Positions 34,618 to 46,300 of a stretch of 64,000 nt of DNA are shown here, piece after piece. Under the pieces are notes generated by a model. It was not told the origin of the DNA. It made no database searches and saw nothing but the letters and a program-made list of their open reading frames with translations. Origin of the DNA: Chamaecyparis obtusa (Eukaryota; Streptophyta; Pinopsida; Cupressales; Cupressaceae); the NCBI GenBank assembly GCA_027943335.1, contig BSBK01003255.1, positions 310,001 through 374,000 of the forward strand, in the 5' to 3' direction. A program made the translations under genes and the position numbers. Each line of letters opens with the position of its first letter. Within the stretch, counting starts at the first letter, position 1.

Positions 34618-37185
34618 TTGATGCATACCTTGATGTACCTATACTTGAGAAGGCACACGAGCCCTTATATGAAGGCTTTGAAACAAAAATTCTTGTTGCT
34701 GTATTGTTGTTGGTGAACTTGAAGGTTATGAATGGTTTATCCAATGTAGAAATGACACGTATGTTAAGGTATGTCATCTTTTTTCATTATTTTAGTCATA
34801 ATTCCCTTACAATTAACATTGGGTGAATCGTGTAGCAATTAATATTCTTTAAATTAAAAAATTATATTTTTGGTCATAGGTTGATAGATGAGTGTTTGTT
34901 ACCACCATCAAATATTCTACCTTGCTCGTACCGAGAATTATCTGCCATTATGAAAGATATTGGAATGGAGTATCAAACGATACATGCATGTCCGAACGAT
35001 CATATTATATATCATAAACAATGTGAATTTGCAATAGAATGCCCTATTTGTCATATTAGTAGATATCAATCAGATTGAATAACAAAAAAGGTGCCTCGCA
35101 AGGTTCTTCGGCATATTCCCATTATTCCACGTCTACAATAATTATTCAAGTGCAATAGCTTGGCACAATTTATGGATTACCATGCACACAATAGAAGTCA
35201 AGATGACATTATGCGAATGCCTATGGATGGTTTGACATTTAAGAAAATAGAGGAAAAATGACCACACTTTAAAAAGAACCTCGTAATCTCAAGCTTTCAT
35301 TGGTAGCGGACGGTGTCAATCCGTTTGGAGAGATGAGATCTACTTACTTGGTGTGGCCTATTTTTGTTATCAACAATAACATTCCTCCTTGGTTTCCCAT
35401 AAAGAGGGAGCACATAATGTTGGCACTAATTTTTCCAGGTATTTTTTGATTTAATGGTCATCTAAATTAATTTATTATTAATAATCCATCAAAATGGTCA
35501 TAATAATTATGTAATGTTTTTGTTCATTCAACTAGGTAAGTACCAAGTTAAAGATATCAATGTATATATTGAGCCCCTTATTGACGAGTTGATGATCAAT
35601 AGGACAAAGACAATTTCAATTCCATGCAATGCTTGTATGGACAATACATGATGCCCCTGGGCTAACACATTTTTGTGGTATGTTCTCTTCTTAACACCTC
35701 TTTTTTGGTATGTTATAGTGCTAACACAAAGTTAACACATTTAATCCAATTATACATGATCTTGTAGGTCTTCAGACAAAGGGAAAATTTGCATGTCTAG
35801 TTTGTGGTCCATAGATGAAATCTCGTCATTCAAAAAGTTTAAGAAAGTAGGTGTTCGATGAGAATAGACACTTTCTCCATATAAATCATAACTACTGAAT
35901 TATCAAAAAACATATTTTCAATGGGAAAGAAGAGACTACATCAAAGCCATGGAGAATGACACCTCGCTTATGGAAGTTGGCATACAATAAAATCAATTAT
36001 CGAGGTAATGTCATTCTATCTGATGGTTTTTGTTTCAAATTTATATTTTGATATTGTGTTTTGTTTACTGATGATGTAATTGATGCTTGTGAAGGTCGTC
36101 AAGGCATCAATGACCAACTTCCAAAAGGACTAAAAAGTTATCCTACATAGTTTACTAGGTTACTGTACTATGAGCAACTCCCAATCATGCATTTGTTTGA
36201 TTCTATGCACATTGGAAAGAATGTAACAGAGACATTATGGAAAATCTTGGATGGAAGGCGTGACAAAGACTAAATTGTCAAAATTTGTAGTGACATTGAA
36301 GAATCCAACCATGCAATGAAAAATGTCATTTGATCAAATAACAATGGAGACCAGATTGATACAAGTGCCCTTAGTTGGTTATTGTCAGAGCAGCAGCGCA
36401 ATGCTATAAAAGAAGTCATGAAAAAAATATGATTTCCCACAGGATTTGCTGCAAACATAAACAATCTCATATCAAAGAAAATTGAATTTGGGCCAGGGAT
36501 GAAAACACATGATTTACATACATTTATTAAGGTAATTTATGTTATTTTGTATTTACTATATATTTGTATACTACATGTAGTTTTCATTGCATTCTTTTAT
36601 AAAATATTAACAAGATCATTTTACAAATATTGTAGTACGTTCTACCTCTATCTCTCCCACATCACTTCACCAACAGTGTCAAACAAGTTATATATGGTCT
36701 TGGAAAATACATGAGGTGGTTGTCATCTAAAGAAATCAATAAAGAAGATATAAAATATTGGAAGAGAAAAATTCCTCTTCTTATGTGTGAAATGCAAAAG
36801 TGTCTATCTTCAACTTTTTTCAATGCACAAGAACATTATCTCATACATCAAGTTGAGGAGATTGAATTGTGTGGACTTGTACCAACTAGGTCAATGTGGA
36901 TGGTTGAGAGGCACTTGAAATTTTTGAAAGGCTTGGTTTGACAAAGAGCACATCCTGAGGGTTCTATGCTGGAGGGATATATGGTATACCAGACCATGAT
37001 GTACATTATTGAATATCTTCCTAAGTTTGTAGCAAAGATCCATGTAGATCGTATTTGGGATCCCAACTCCATTAACAAATTTGAAGGGGAGTACTTGATG
37101 GGAAAAGGTAGATTGAGGAAAGTGAGAGGTAAATCTAAGATGTTATTGTAGTTAATTAATTCTTATAAATCTTCAATATAAGTTA
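34066..37185 (+). pseudogene. CACTA tnp2-type transposase with DUF4218, decayed, introns present
   Basis: The N-terminal transposase-associated domain carries CYCPCKICKGLKT and EHCRQHGHIEGGHKF (34066-34341). The donor at 34342 joins an acceptor before GTCAACGTCC at 34437. A polyAsp tract follows (34583-34618), then the tnp2 core: LIDECLLPPSNILPCSYREL (34884), ECPICHISRY (35038), VPRKVLRHIPIIPRLQ, SLVADGVNPFGEMRSTY (about 35300), PPWFPIKREHIMLALIFPG (about 35390), and LPIMHLFDSMHIGKNV (about 36178). DUF4218 reads SSTFFNAQEHYLIHQVEEIE then GLVPTRSMWMVERHLKFLKG (36810-36940). Stops (34261, 35259 and others) and an A-run frameshift near 35275 break it. The protein would cut the element's ends; this copy cannot. 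Confidence 0.93.
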
Positions 37186-37219
37186 TTTATAATTGGTGTA
37201 TTTTTTTTTATACAGTTGG

Positions 37220-37975
37220 TTGAGAGTGGGATGCAATACATTTTTATATTGTGAACAATCTTGATTGGATGATGGATGGATTGAATGATGTCAACAAAAT
37301 AGTTGTTCATTAACATGGGAAGGTGTTGCTTCATTGGTTAGAGAAGCTCATCGTAATGGAGATTCCAATGTTACACCAATGGTAATTGATCTAGCACATG
37401 GTTTAAGAGGTGGAGAGGTACGTAAAAATTTATTAATGATCATGACTCATATGTTTTGTATCAACTCAAGATGCAAATAATTTACACACACTTGAAAAAT
37501 TGTAGGTCAAGCACCACAAAGCTATGTACTATCATGGCCACAAATTTTGCATAAAAAAGTTGGATGACACAAAAAAAACTTGTCATTCTGGGATAACTGT
37601 AGTTTTCAAGGTCACCAATATATCATCTAGAAATGACATACATCCTCAACAATCTCAAAATCAATACTATGGAATCTTGGATGATATAATTGAGTGCGAC
37701 TTTAACTCCTTCAAAGTAGTTCTATTCATCATCAAATGGTATAGGCTAAAACTAAATCAAAATGATCCAAATAGAATTGTTATTCAACATGATAATAGAT
37801 TTACAATGATTAATACAATGTCATTTGAGCCAGTTGGAGATGAGCCCTATGTTCTTCCAAGCTAATGTGAGAAAATGTTTTACTCAGAGGTTCCACATAA
37901 ATAGAGTTGGTCATTGTTGTTAGACATGATCCAAGAGGAAGGCCGATAAAGTATAATGTTATGTAAGAAGAAGAT
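37220..37975 (+). pseudogene. CACTA tnp2 C-terminal region (DUF4216)
   Basis: The open segment 37524-37865 reads MYYHGHKFCIKKLDDTKKTC, then QNQYYGILDDIIECDFNSFK, VVLFIIKWYRLKL, FTMINTMSFEPVGDEPYVLP, which is the DUF4216 pattern found C-terminal to tnp2 and DUF4218. The preceding piece (WEGVASLVREAHRNGDSNV near 37320) is in a linked exon ending at GAG|GTACGT (37417). Frame breaks occur after 37865 (SYSEVPH, then a stop). It is followed by a long GAT array coding for Asp. Confidence 0.88.
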
Positions 37976-37989
37976 ATTGAAGATGATGA

Positions 37990-38022
37990 AGAAGCAGATG
38001 ATGAAGATCAAGGTGATGGTGG

Positions 38023-38060
<38 letters not shown>

Positions 38061-38139
38061 GTGATGGTGATCATGGCGATGATGATGATGGTGATGGTGA
38101 TCATGGCGATGGTGATGGTGATGATGGCGATGATGATGG

Positions 38140-38173
<34 letters not shown>

Positions 38174-38185
38174 GAAGAAGAAGAT
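37990..38185. repeat. (GAT)n/(GATGGT)n array at the tnp2 C-terminus
   Basis: About 190 bases of GAT with GGT and GGC interruptions, then GAAGAAGAAG. In the transposase frame it codes for a very acidic Asp/Gly/Glu tail. Another GAT run (34583-34618) interrupts the N-terminal half of the same gene. The His-rich and Met-rich frames across it are artefacts. Confidence 0.92.
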
Positions 38186-38579
38186 GATCAATGACATAAT
38201 TGAAATGATCAATGAAATGATTGACATGATTTATTGCTTTCAATTGTAATGATTACATATTTATTGTGTTCAATTTTAATGATTACAACATATGTGATTT
38301 ATAATTACTAATGTTTTTCTTACGATGCTCAATTAATTGCTACTGATACATGTATATATTGTGTTTGATTATCACCCTTTTTGCAAACATGCAATTGACT
38401 ACAGACATCGTCACCCCTTCTATTGACGATCTTCCATTCCATATATAAGGTGAATTTGTTCATGTTTACAATGTTGCATATTGTTCATGTTGTCTTCTAA
38501 GTTATTTGTAGCATATGTATCATGTAATTTTTAGCTAACTTAAGATAAATGATTAACATATGTAGGAAATTTAACCCCT

Positions 38580-39660
38580 TTGGCGTGGATCGTGCACAGT
38601 GACATGGATCAGCAGGTATAAGTCAATAAATAGACATAATTTTCTTATATTCTTCTTGTTTATCACTGAGCATGTATGTTATAAATAGACATATTATATA
38701 ATCATATAATGTATATATAGACAAAGAAGAACCGTATAGAAATATAATTATATAATCACTTTCAACTTAGTACATTTTATATCTCTCACATATAGACAAA
38801 GAAGAACCGTACGTATGGGTCACGACTTGATTATTCTATATAGATTATTTAAATATTATCAAAATTCTATTTGAAGTGGGGACATGACAATATCTCATTT
38901 GATGGATTACAAGACCCACCAAATAGGTACTTGTCAGATCTATCTACATCGAATGAGGGAAATGAGGGAATGCTAGATGAAAGTTCTACATGTAGTATGG
39001 TTAAAATAGGGAGATCAACTAGAGGTCAAAAGATTAGAAAAAAATTTGATAAACGCATGCAATTTTTCCTTGCTAATGGGGGGTCATGTTCTTATGATGA
39101 TGAGACCAAAGGCAACATCAAGGTGCCCTTTTGGTACACACATTGAGAAAGAATGGGTACCCAATGAGCTACCTCCAATTAACACTAATTTTTGTGTTAA
39201 TGAGAGGATATATTGCATTGCTCCATCCTCATTACATGGTTTGGGCCTATTTTCCATGGATGGGATAAAGGTATGTTACAACAAAGTTGTTGAATTATTC
39301 AAGTATGTCGGTCTGTGTTACAATTACAATGATTGGATGTGGATTGTTCAATATAAAAAAAGTATGCATAGATATGCACTATCAGTTAATTATATACAAT
39401 GGAAAGAAAATGATCAAAGTAAAAGATTTTCAATGTATATTGATGGAAGACCAAAAGCAACAGGTAATATTGTGGGTTTTATAAATAGTACGCGACCTTC
39501 TTCAACTAATAAGCAACCCAATTGCATATTTGAGGTGTGTGAGGGGAATCAAGTTTTTGTATATGCGATAAAATCAATAAGTGTAGGGGAAGAACTGCTA
39601 ATAGATTACCATTTAAATCATATAGATACAAACAAAGTTACTATCATGAGGGTGGTAGGT
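38580..39660 (+). CDS. SET-domain protein encoded by the CACTA element
   Basis: A putative lysine methyltransferase. The SET core lies at 39229-39615: SSLHGLGLFSMDGIKV (GxG motif), FKYVG, DWMWIVQY, YIDGRPKATGNIVGFINST, PNCIFEVCEGNQVFVYAIKS, then ISVGEELLIDYHLN (catalytic DY). It keeps the order of a full SET fold, but the usual RFxNHSCxPN reads GFINST..QPNC. Exons appear to start with ATG 38608 (MDQQ) and a donor at 38617; an exon after 38793 (TKKNRTYGSRLDY) leads into the 38871 frame (GHDNISFDGLQDPPNRYLSD). One extra T in the run 39129-39132 shifts the frame between that segment and the SET domain. A donor near 39655 leads toward the TNPA-like exons. SET enzymes act on histones or other proteins in the nucleus; target unknown. 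No pre-SET or post-SET cysteines are seen. Confidence 0.85.
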
Positions 39661-39748
39661 ACTATATACCATTTTATTAATAAGTTTTTTTTTGCTAAGT
39701 CTATTGCTTTCAGTTCACTGAAGTTTTTATATTTAATCTTTGTCATAG

Positions 39749-42441
39749 GACGATATGGATCTCGCACATGATAGAGGCTATGAGGATGCTCCTCCCATCC
39801 ATTCTTCAGTAAGGGTAAACCTTATTGAAATTGTACAAATTAGATAGTTGAAAAATGTTATATTATTATGTTATTTTATTTATGGTTTTGGAGTTTTTAT
39901 GATAGTTTTACTGATATTCCTATCACAATTTGATGTTCAGGATAGGGGAAAAGCACCTGCAATAAGTAAAGAGGCAATAGATACCCCTTTTGATGATGAT
40001 ATCGCGGAAAGGCCTAATGTAACAATTATGTTGAAGAAAAAAATAAAAAAAATAAATTTAGAAATAATGAGAATTTTGGATGAAGCAAATATTCCAACCG
40101 AGGAGATGATGAAGAGGCTATTTGAATTGAGAGCGCAAGCATGTCGTTATGAAGTAAGCAGTAATGAATCTTTAGTTATAAAAAAAGTTCAATAAAGGTT
40201 TATATTTTATACTCTTTTATGTTGTGAAGTAAAATATGTAATATGTGTTCTTGTTACAAGAATTTTTGGCAATTGATCTAGAACCTGGTCAAGGACAACG
40301 CGGTGAGGCCGGTACTAGTAGGGCTCTAGCTGCCTTAGGTAAAATAATCCTTTAATTGACAAGTTACAAGGAATTTTTTCTTTGGAACATTAAAAAACTT
40401 CTTAAGTTAACTCTTACTTTTATTATTTCAAAATGTCTTTGCTAACAATGTATTGTTTAGGTCATCAAGTGCAGGAGACTCCTCCTAGGAGGTCGACGGA
40501 CATCCATTCGAGATTGCTGAGTGCAATGTTGGCAACAAGGTGCATGCAAACATCGATGCCTTCATGGTCTATGGAAGCTGGTAAATCCTTGTTTTGCTAT
40601 ATTTGGTTTTGTGTTAATTATGATTTGATAATTTGTACTTTAATCTTGGGTGCATCACATAGTGGATTATTTTTTTGGAGTAGGAGATACACCGGTGGCA
40701 CCATCTGGTATGCCAGATACAGATCAGAGTACATGTATTGGTGATAATTCACCATCATTTCCTAGATCTACCTGTATTTCTAGCACGGGAGTTATGCAGA
40801 CGTCATTATTGATTGACAATAATGAATCGATGCCTTTAAAATGTCCTAAGCTTCCAGGTACTTTAAATAATTATTTTTTATATTGTAATATACATTTACC
40901 TATTCATAACAAGTTTTGCATTGATCATCCCATGACATTTTTTGTAGGAAATGATACATTTTATAAGAAGCTTTATGACCTCGCACTGCATATATTCGGG
41001 CCCACCATACGTACAAGGTGGAACATCATAAGTGAACTAACTTTATCCCACTATTTTTTTTCATATCATTAATTGGTACAATATTTTTCCTTTCATTCAA
41101 GTCTTTTCTTTTACTAGCTATATCTAACAATTTTGTGTTTTTTCTTAAAAGGTGGAACTTGCAAGAAAAAAAAAAAAGATCAGCTCGTTAAAGATTTAGA
41201 GCATGAGTTTGGTAATAATATTTTTGATGAGAAGAAAATTTTAGAAAGAGCTTGAAAACATCTTAAGATTGTGAGGGACTCATATAGAAAGAGTCTTGTC
41301 CAAAACCCAAAGTACGAGCGTCCTCCCTTTATTTCAGTGAGGGATTGGAATGAGTTCATTTTGGATGCAAAGGAGAAAGGGGATGCTCAAAGAGGAATTA
41401 CACCAGCAAATGCAAGAAGGTATGCAATAGTATTAACTACTAGTAAAATGTAATAATACACTAATTAGTGATCTTTATATCTATATCATCTAACATATTT
41501 CAAACTTTTCATAGGTTGCAGGACACATCAATGGCAATAAAGGCTAGGCTGCAAAAGATTGGGCAGCACAGACTTGGCTCTAGTGGATATTCAAAAATTA
41601 AAGCAAGAATTGTAAGTAGCAGTTAATGAATTGTAGAGAAAAATTATTTATAAAATGCAAATAATTTTGTTTAATCAAAAAATGCAGGGCTCTGATTTTA
41701 ATTTAGAGGCCATGGAAGAACACCAAAAAATTGCCTTCAAGGAAGGCTATCAAGCCATGGCTGAACGCCTATGACAAGCTTCCACTAGCCCAACCGAAGA
41801 GTCTCCTTCATCATGTGCATAGGTAAATATGCCAAAAAATATATTAGAAATTGAATACTTGAGCAACAATCTATTTGATAATAATGTGCATGACATTGCA
41901 ATGTAGCCTCTTAATTGTGACACAGATCATACACCACATCATGAAGCCCCTGATGTGCATCGTACTATCCATGGAGGTGCTTATTTTCTATTTAAAACTA
42001 ATTATGTAATTATTAATACAATTTAACATCTTAAATTGAACTTGGTGTAACCTTTTTGTGTATATTTTAGAGGATACAAAATGATGTCATGTTGAACGAG
42101 TGCCGGAGGATGTTCAGACTGATCACCATGTAGATCATGTGGCACATTCAGGTAAAGAAAATCTATGTTTTGTTCTTTTAAATTAATTTTTTGATTTATA
42201 GTTCTTTTACTTAAATAAATACTTGTAATTTACTAATATAAAATGGTGTGAATTAAACTCATGAAGTAGTTGTTATTGCAGTGGATGCCCCTTTGGTGCA
42301 GCGGCCTTGTGTTCCTAAACAGATGAGGAGGAGACACACATTGGAATTAGAATCAGTAGAGGAGGGGAATTAGGAGGACATTGATCTTCCTCTTAGAAAT
42401 TACATGATTAAAAAAACCAGCAAGAAACCCAAAAAGAAATG
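39749..42441 (+). pseudogene. CACTA TNP1/TNPA-like gene (Transposase_24-type), many small exons
   Basis: A chain of short exons with consensus borders: about 39749-39808, 39942-40152, 40258-40337, 40462-40580, 40662-40857, 40949-41018, 41152-41419, 41515-41611, 41689-41821, 41907-41977, then a last exon from about 42282 to TGA 42439. The central part resembles the En/Spm second protein: LYDLALHIFGPTIRTRW, ILERA*KHLKIVRDSYRKSL, NPKYERPPFISVRDWNEFI, KIGQHRLGSSGYSKIKARI. The C-terminus is lysine-rich (KKTSKKPKKK), a likely nuclear signal. A few stops occur (41252, 41774, 42371), so this copy is dead or the exon limits are wrong. It lies directly after the SET region and may form one transcript with it. 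Confidence 0.7.
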
Positions 42442-42504
42442 ATTGTAATTAACATTTTTTGCTAATGAAAGAATGTTGTCTTAATGGATGTAATTTTGTA
42501 TTAG

Positions 42505-42670
42505 TAATGTTGATGAATGATGTGTTAATGAATTCTTCATGAATGTTGTGTGTTAATGAATTTTATGTGTTAATGAATTATTCATGAATGTTGTGTGTTA
42601 ATGAATTATTCATTAATGTTGTGTGTTAATGAATTTTATGTATTAATGAATGTTATCATGTGATTATAAT
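42505..42670. repeat. imperfect tandem repeat after the TNPA-like gene
   Basis: TGTTGTGTGTTAATGAATT recurs at about 30-bp intervals (near 42544, 42589 and 42619), with variants ending TATGT or TTCATGAATG. It is AT-rich and in the presumed 3' untranslated region. Confidence 0.75.
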
Positions 42671-43069
42671 GATTGAATGTTATATTTCAAAAATTGATGA
42701 ATGAATGAATGTTATTAAATGTTAATGGGGAATTTAGAGTGATGTTAGGGGTGGGGGGGGAGGGGCCAAATGAGCTTCCACCTTCACGTGGTTGGCCTTG
42801 TTTAGTAGAGAATATTAAACTATTCTTGAAACCAAGTGAAGCTCAAACTTTAAAGACAAGCTTAGAGTTAATAGTGACAACCAATTAGCAAGTCAAAATG
42901 AAGTTCTTCGTTACAGGTACCTTTTTAGTTTTTAAAGCACAATGTCATGTTTTAATATTGTGTAGTTTTTTTCTTAAGTCAAAGTATTCTTTTACTATAA
43001 GAACATAATTTATGACCATTTTAGTAACTATTCTAACATCGCTTTATGACAAATCCTGTTTTGGCAAAG
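42671..43069. other. spacer before captured exons
   Basis: It holds GTGGGGGGGGAGGGGCC (42752), then a possible upstream exon of the captured gene ending at CTTCGTTACAG|GTACC (about 42917). The coding sense of that exon is not certain. Confidence 0.35.
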
Positions 43070-43353
43070 ATGGCAATAATTGGTGCTGTCTATTCCTTGG
43101 GAGATTGGATTGCACAGGTCTGTATCTCAAAATCATTTGCATGTGGCAGAAATGCATACTTACAACCATTTCATTCTACATTTAAAAACATTGATGACAC
43201 TCTAGACACAAAATAATGCTCATGTTGTTGACTTGATAGTGCTATGAAGGCAAACCAATTTTTGAATTTGATCGAACCTAGATGTTTAGATCTGGTCTCC
43301 TTGGATTTAGTCTTCATGGTTCTTTGTCTCATTATTACTATCATCCTAGTGAG
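43070..43353 (+). pseudogene. captured Mpv17/PMP22-family gene fragment, two exons
   Basis: Exon 1 (43070-43117) reads MAIIGAVYSLGDWIAQ and ends CAG|GTCTGT. After a 122-bp intron, exon 2 (43240-43353) starts at TAG|TGC and reads CYEGKPIFEFDRT, a stop (TAG at 43279), then MFRSGLLGFSLHGSLSHYYY, with a donor GAG|GTAAC. This matches the conserved core of plant peroxisomal/mitochondrial membrane proteins of the Mpv17/PMP22 family, including the GDWIAQxYEGKP and HGxLSHYYY motifs. The rest of the gene (membrane helices, C-terminal signature) was not found. It is in the same direction as the transposase genes. A fragment with its intron suggests capture from genomic DNA rather than from mRNA. Confidence 0.85.
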
Positions 43354-46300
43354 GTAACACCTTTGCCTTCTTTCTTAGTCTCTTACAGTTCATACTTGTT
43401 TAATTTGAATAATTTTTGAGTTCCTTGCAAAAAGGGTATGAAAAACAAATATGGTTATACAAGCTCTATTTCCTTTACTTGAACTTGATGTTATGATTTA
43501 TCATTTGACATTTTGATATTTTGATGTTGAACTTGAAGCATACAATGATACGATGGTATGATCATGATGCTATGATTACAAGTTTATAATGGTGTTTTTG
43601 TTATTTATATGATATTATGTGACATTGTAATCTAGATTCATGCTTATAGCCTATATTCATTCATAATGTTTCTCCAAATCATCCCTTTGTTGCTGCATCT
43701 TTGCTATCAATTTTTTTTCCATCTTCTATTGAGATTATGGAGATAAGTAAGATCAAGGTTCATGAACTTCTAGAGCTTACTTTCTCCATGTGGACCTTGT
43801 GTGAGTAGACATGCAAAATTTGAAGAAGGATTTAGATGAGCAACTCCAATACTACTAGGATTTGATAGACAATAACAAGGTGCTCTGATGCTATTGACCT
43901 AAGGCCAAGTTGTGCTTGAAGGACAACACACTCAAATGAATTCACATTTGTTATAAAAAAAAATGAATATCATCTCCCTAAAATCCCCTTTATTTCCCTT
44001 TGCATGGGTGAGCTTTGATACTACAAAAAAGAATTATATTGACCTCAAGTTCACTATTTTAGTGATTTTCATTTTATCTATTCAAGCCATATACACTTTT
44101 GGAAGCATCTTGCTTAGATTTGAGTCAAGATAGATAATTTTTGTTCACGTATTGAAGCGACTAGGGTTACTCTAATTATTTGATTTGAAGCTGCAGGTAG
44201 CGTATATGCTTCTTGTCAATTTTGAAGAAGTGGCAACTGGTATTCTAAAGATTATGAATAATTTGGCTCACTTGAATCTTACTATTGTACAAAGTATGCT
44301 GGTGAGTTGTGTACTATTTTGAGTAACTAATCAACTAAAATATTCAATGTTTCTTTACTCTTCTAAAGACATTTATTTATCATCTTGTATAAATTATCTT
44401 CTTTATTATTTGGATTTGATTATTTCATTATTGTTTAACATATTTTAATAGCTATCATCAATTAAATATTATTAGGCTTCCATGTATACTAGTCAATTAA
44501 AGGATTCAATATGGATGATTTGAAATAGTTTTTTTTAAATTATAGTGTAAAGAAATGTTCTGATGTAGAGGTGGTGTGTGGTATCCATCTTCATCATATC
44601 AGACAACAAATCCATTCCACTTTGCAATAACTTCTTTACCTCAATGTCCCTCCATGACTTGTCTCCCAAGTGTACCTAGTTCCTCCTAGACACCATATCT
44701 TCACCCAAAGCCCCAACCTTTGTTTTAACTTCATGAAACATCTCCATATAGCCTATATACCATGTTTCATCAACCCATTAACTCTAGATCACTCATCTTC
44801 TATCCAACAGACACAATCAGTCCTTGAAGCTAGAAGCCCTCACCAATCATTAATTTGACTTTTCCTCCAACTTTCCCCAAACAACTAAGGAAAATAATAC
44901 ATGATTTTGATACCCTTTTAGGATCTTTAAATCCTCTAAAATTTTTAGCCTATGGTCCTTTGGACCATACCCAAGATCCAATACCCCTAGCCTATCCTCA
45001 CTAGGCCTAATTCTCCACTTTTACAAAGAAACCCCTAACTCCAATTGCTCCCATGACTCCAAATAATAAAAAAATCTTTCTAGAGGTTGAGAAATAATGG
45101 ATTCCAAACTTACAAGGTTCTACCCTTCACCCAACTCATTTGCCACCAAACCTTTGGTTCTAGGGTCACTAATCTAGGCCCTGTTCAACAGGACCTCTAA
45201 ACTCACTCCTAAATTAAAACAATCACACAAACACTTCATAAATGATCCCCCCATACACATTCCATCACCAAATCTCCACTTCCATGGATCAAATCTCTTT
45301 CATAATGACTGGTGTCTCAATCCGAGCTTAGTCTCCATCAGCAAACAACCAACTTTTATGGTTCTTCCAACAAATCTACACTCCACTGCATACAATTTAG
45401 TTAGCATAGCTTAGTTAATTCAGTTTCTTTATTCCGCATTGCATTTCCTATAAGTCTTAAATTATATTTAGTCTATTAGTGTCATTGATTGTCTTAGCTC
45501 ACCAAAGTGCTAGTAGAAGTGAGGTGGTGTTGGGCTGATTCATCTTTGAGATTTCAATCTTGAGGGTAGTAAATTCCCTTCTCCATAAGCACAAAAGATA
45601 AGACACTACCTCAATGAACAAGCAACATACAAGACCTATAGATTTAAACCTCATCAACTCACAACAACCAGATTATGAATTAGAAAAAAATGCTTTTAAA
45701 GTTGAAATGCTCTTAAAGTTGGCGTTGCAACAAGCACTCACCCAACAATGACAAGTCATGGCTTCAATACTCAAATAACTCACCCTTCCAAAGCTATTGT
45801 TCAAGGATAGTTCAATATGGTTGACCTATTGAAATGCTTACTATAACTATCGTGGATTGATGAACAAGTTATCACCAATGAACCAAAGTTTGATTAACCT
45901 ATAAAACTGATTTGGCAGCTTGTTATAGACATTGCAATGCTAATTGTAATGTATATAAAATAACCCGATTGAATGAGTTGATTTCATTTGGAATGATATT
46001 GATGTCTCTTTAATATGCTACAAAAGGATGTGAATATGAAAGACTGCAACTCTTCACTAATCCTTAGTAAATCAAATGACTTAGTAATTAATTATTTAAC
46101 TCTTGGCAATCACAATTCACACCTTTTATGTTAATTGGTGCTTAAAACATTGTTTCATCATCTTATCTTTTGCATGTGATTAACTCAATAACTTCTCCTT
46201 TGATCGGCAATTATGGAGATTTTATGCTTTATGCTTATGTCAATCTTGATTAAGTATATGTATCACTTGATGTTAACTCATAACCTCATTAATATAACAA

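Noticed and set aside
37880..38249. Open frames rich in His, Met or Ile across the GAT array
   Set aside because: Alternate frames of the (GAT)n array; only the Asp-rich frame continues the transposase.
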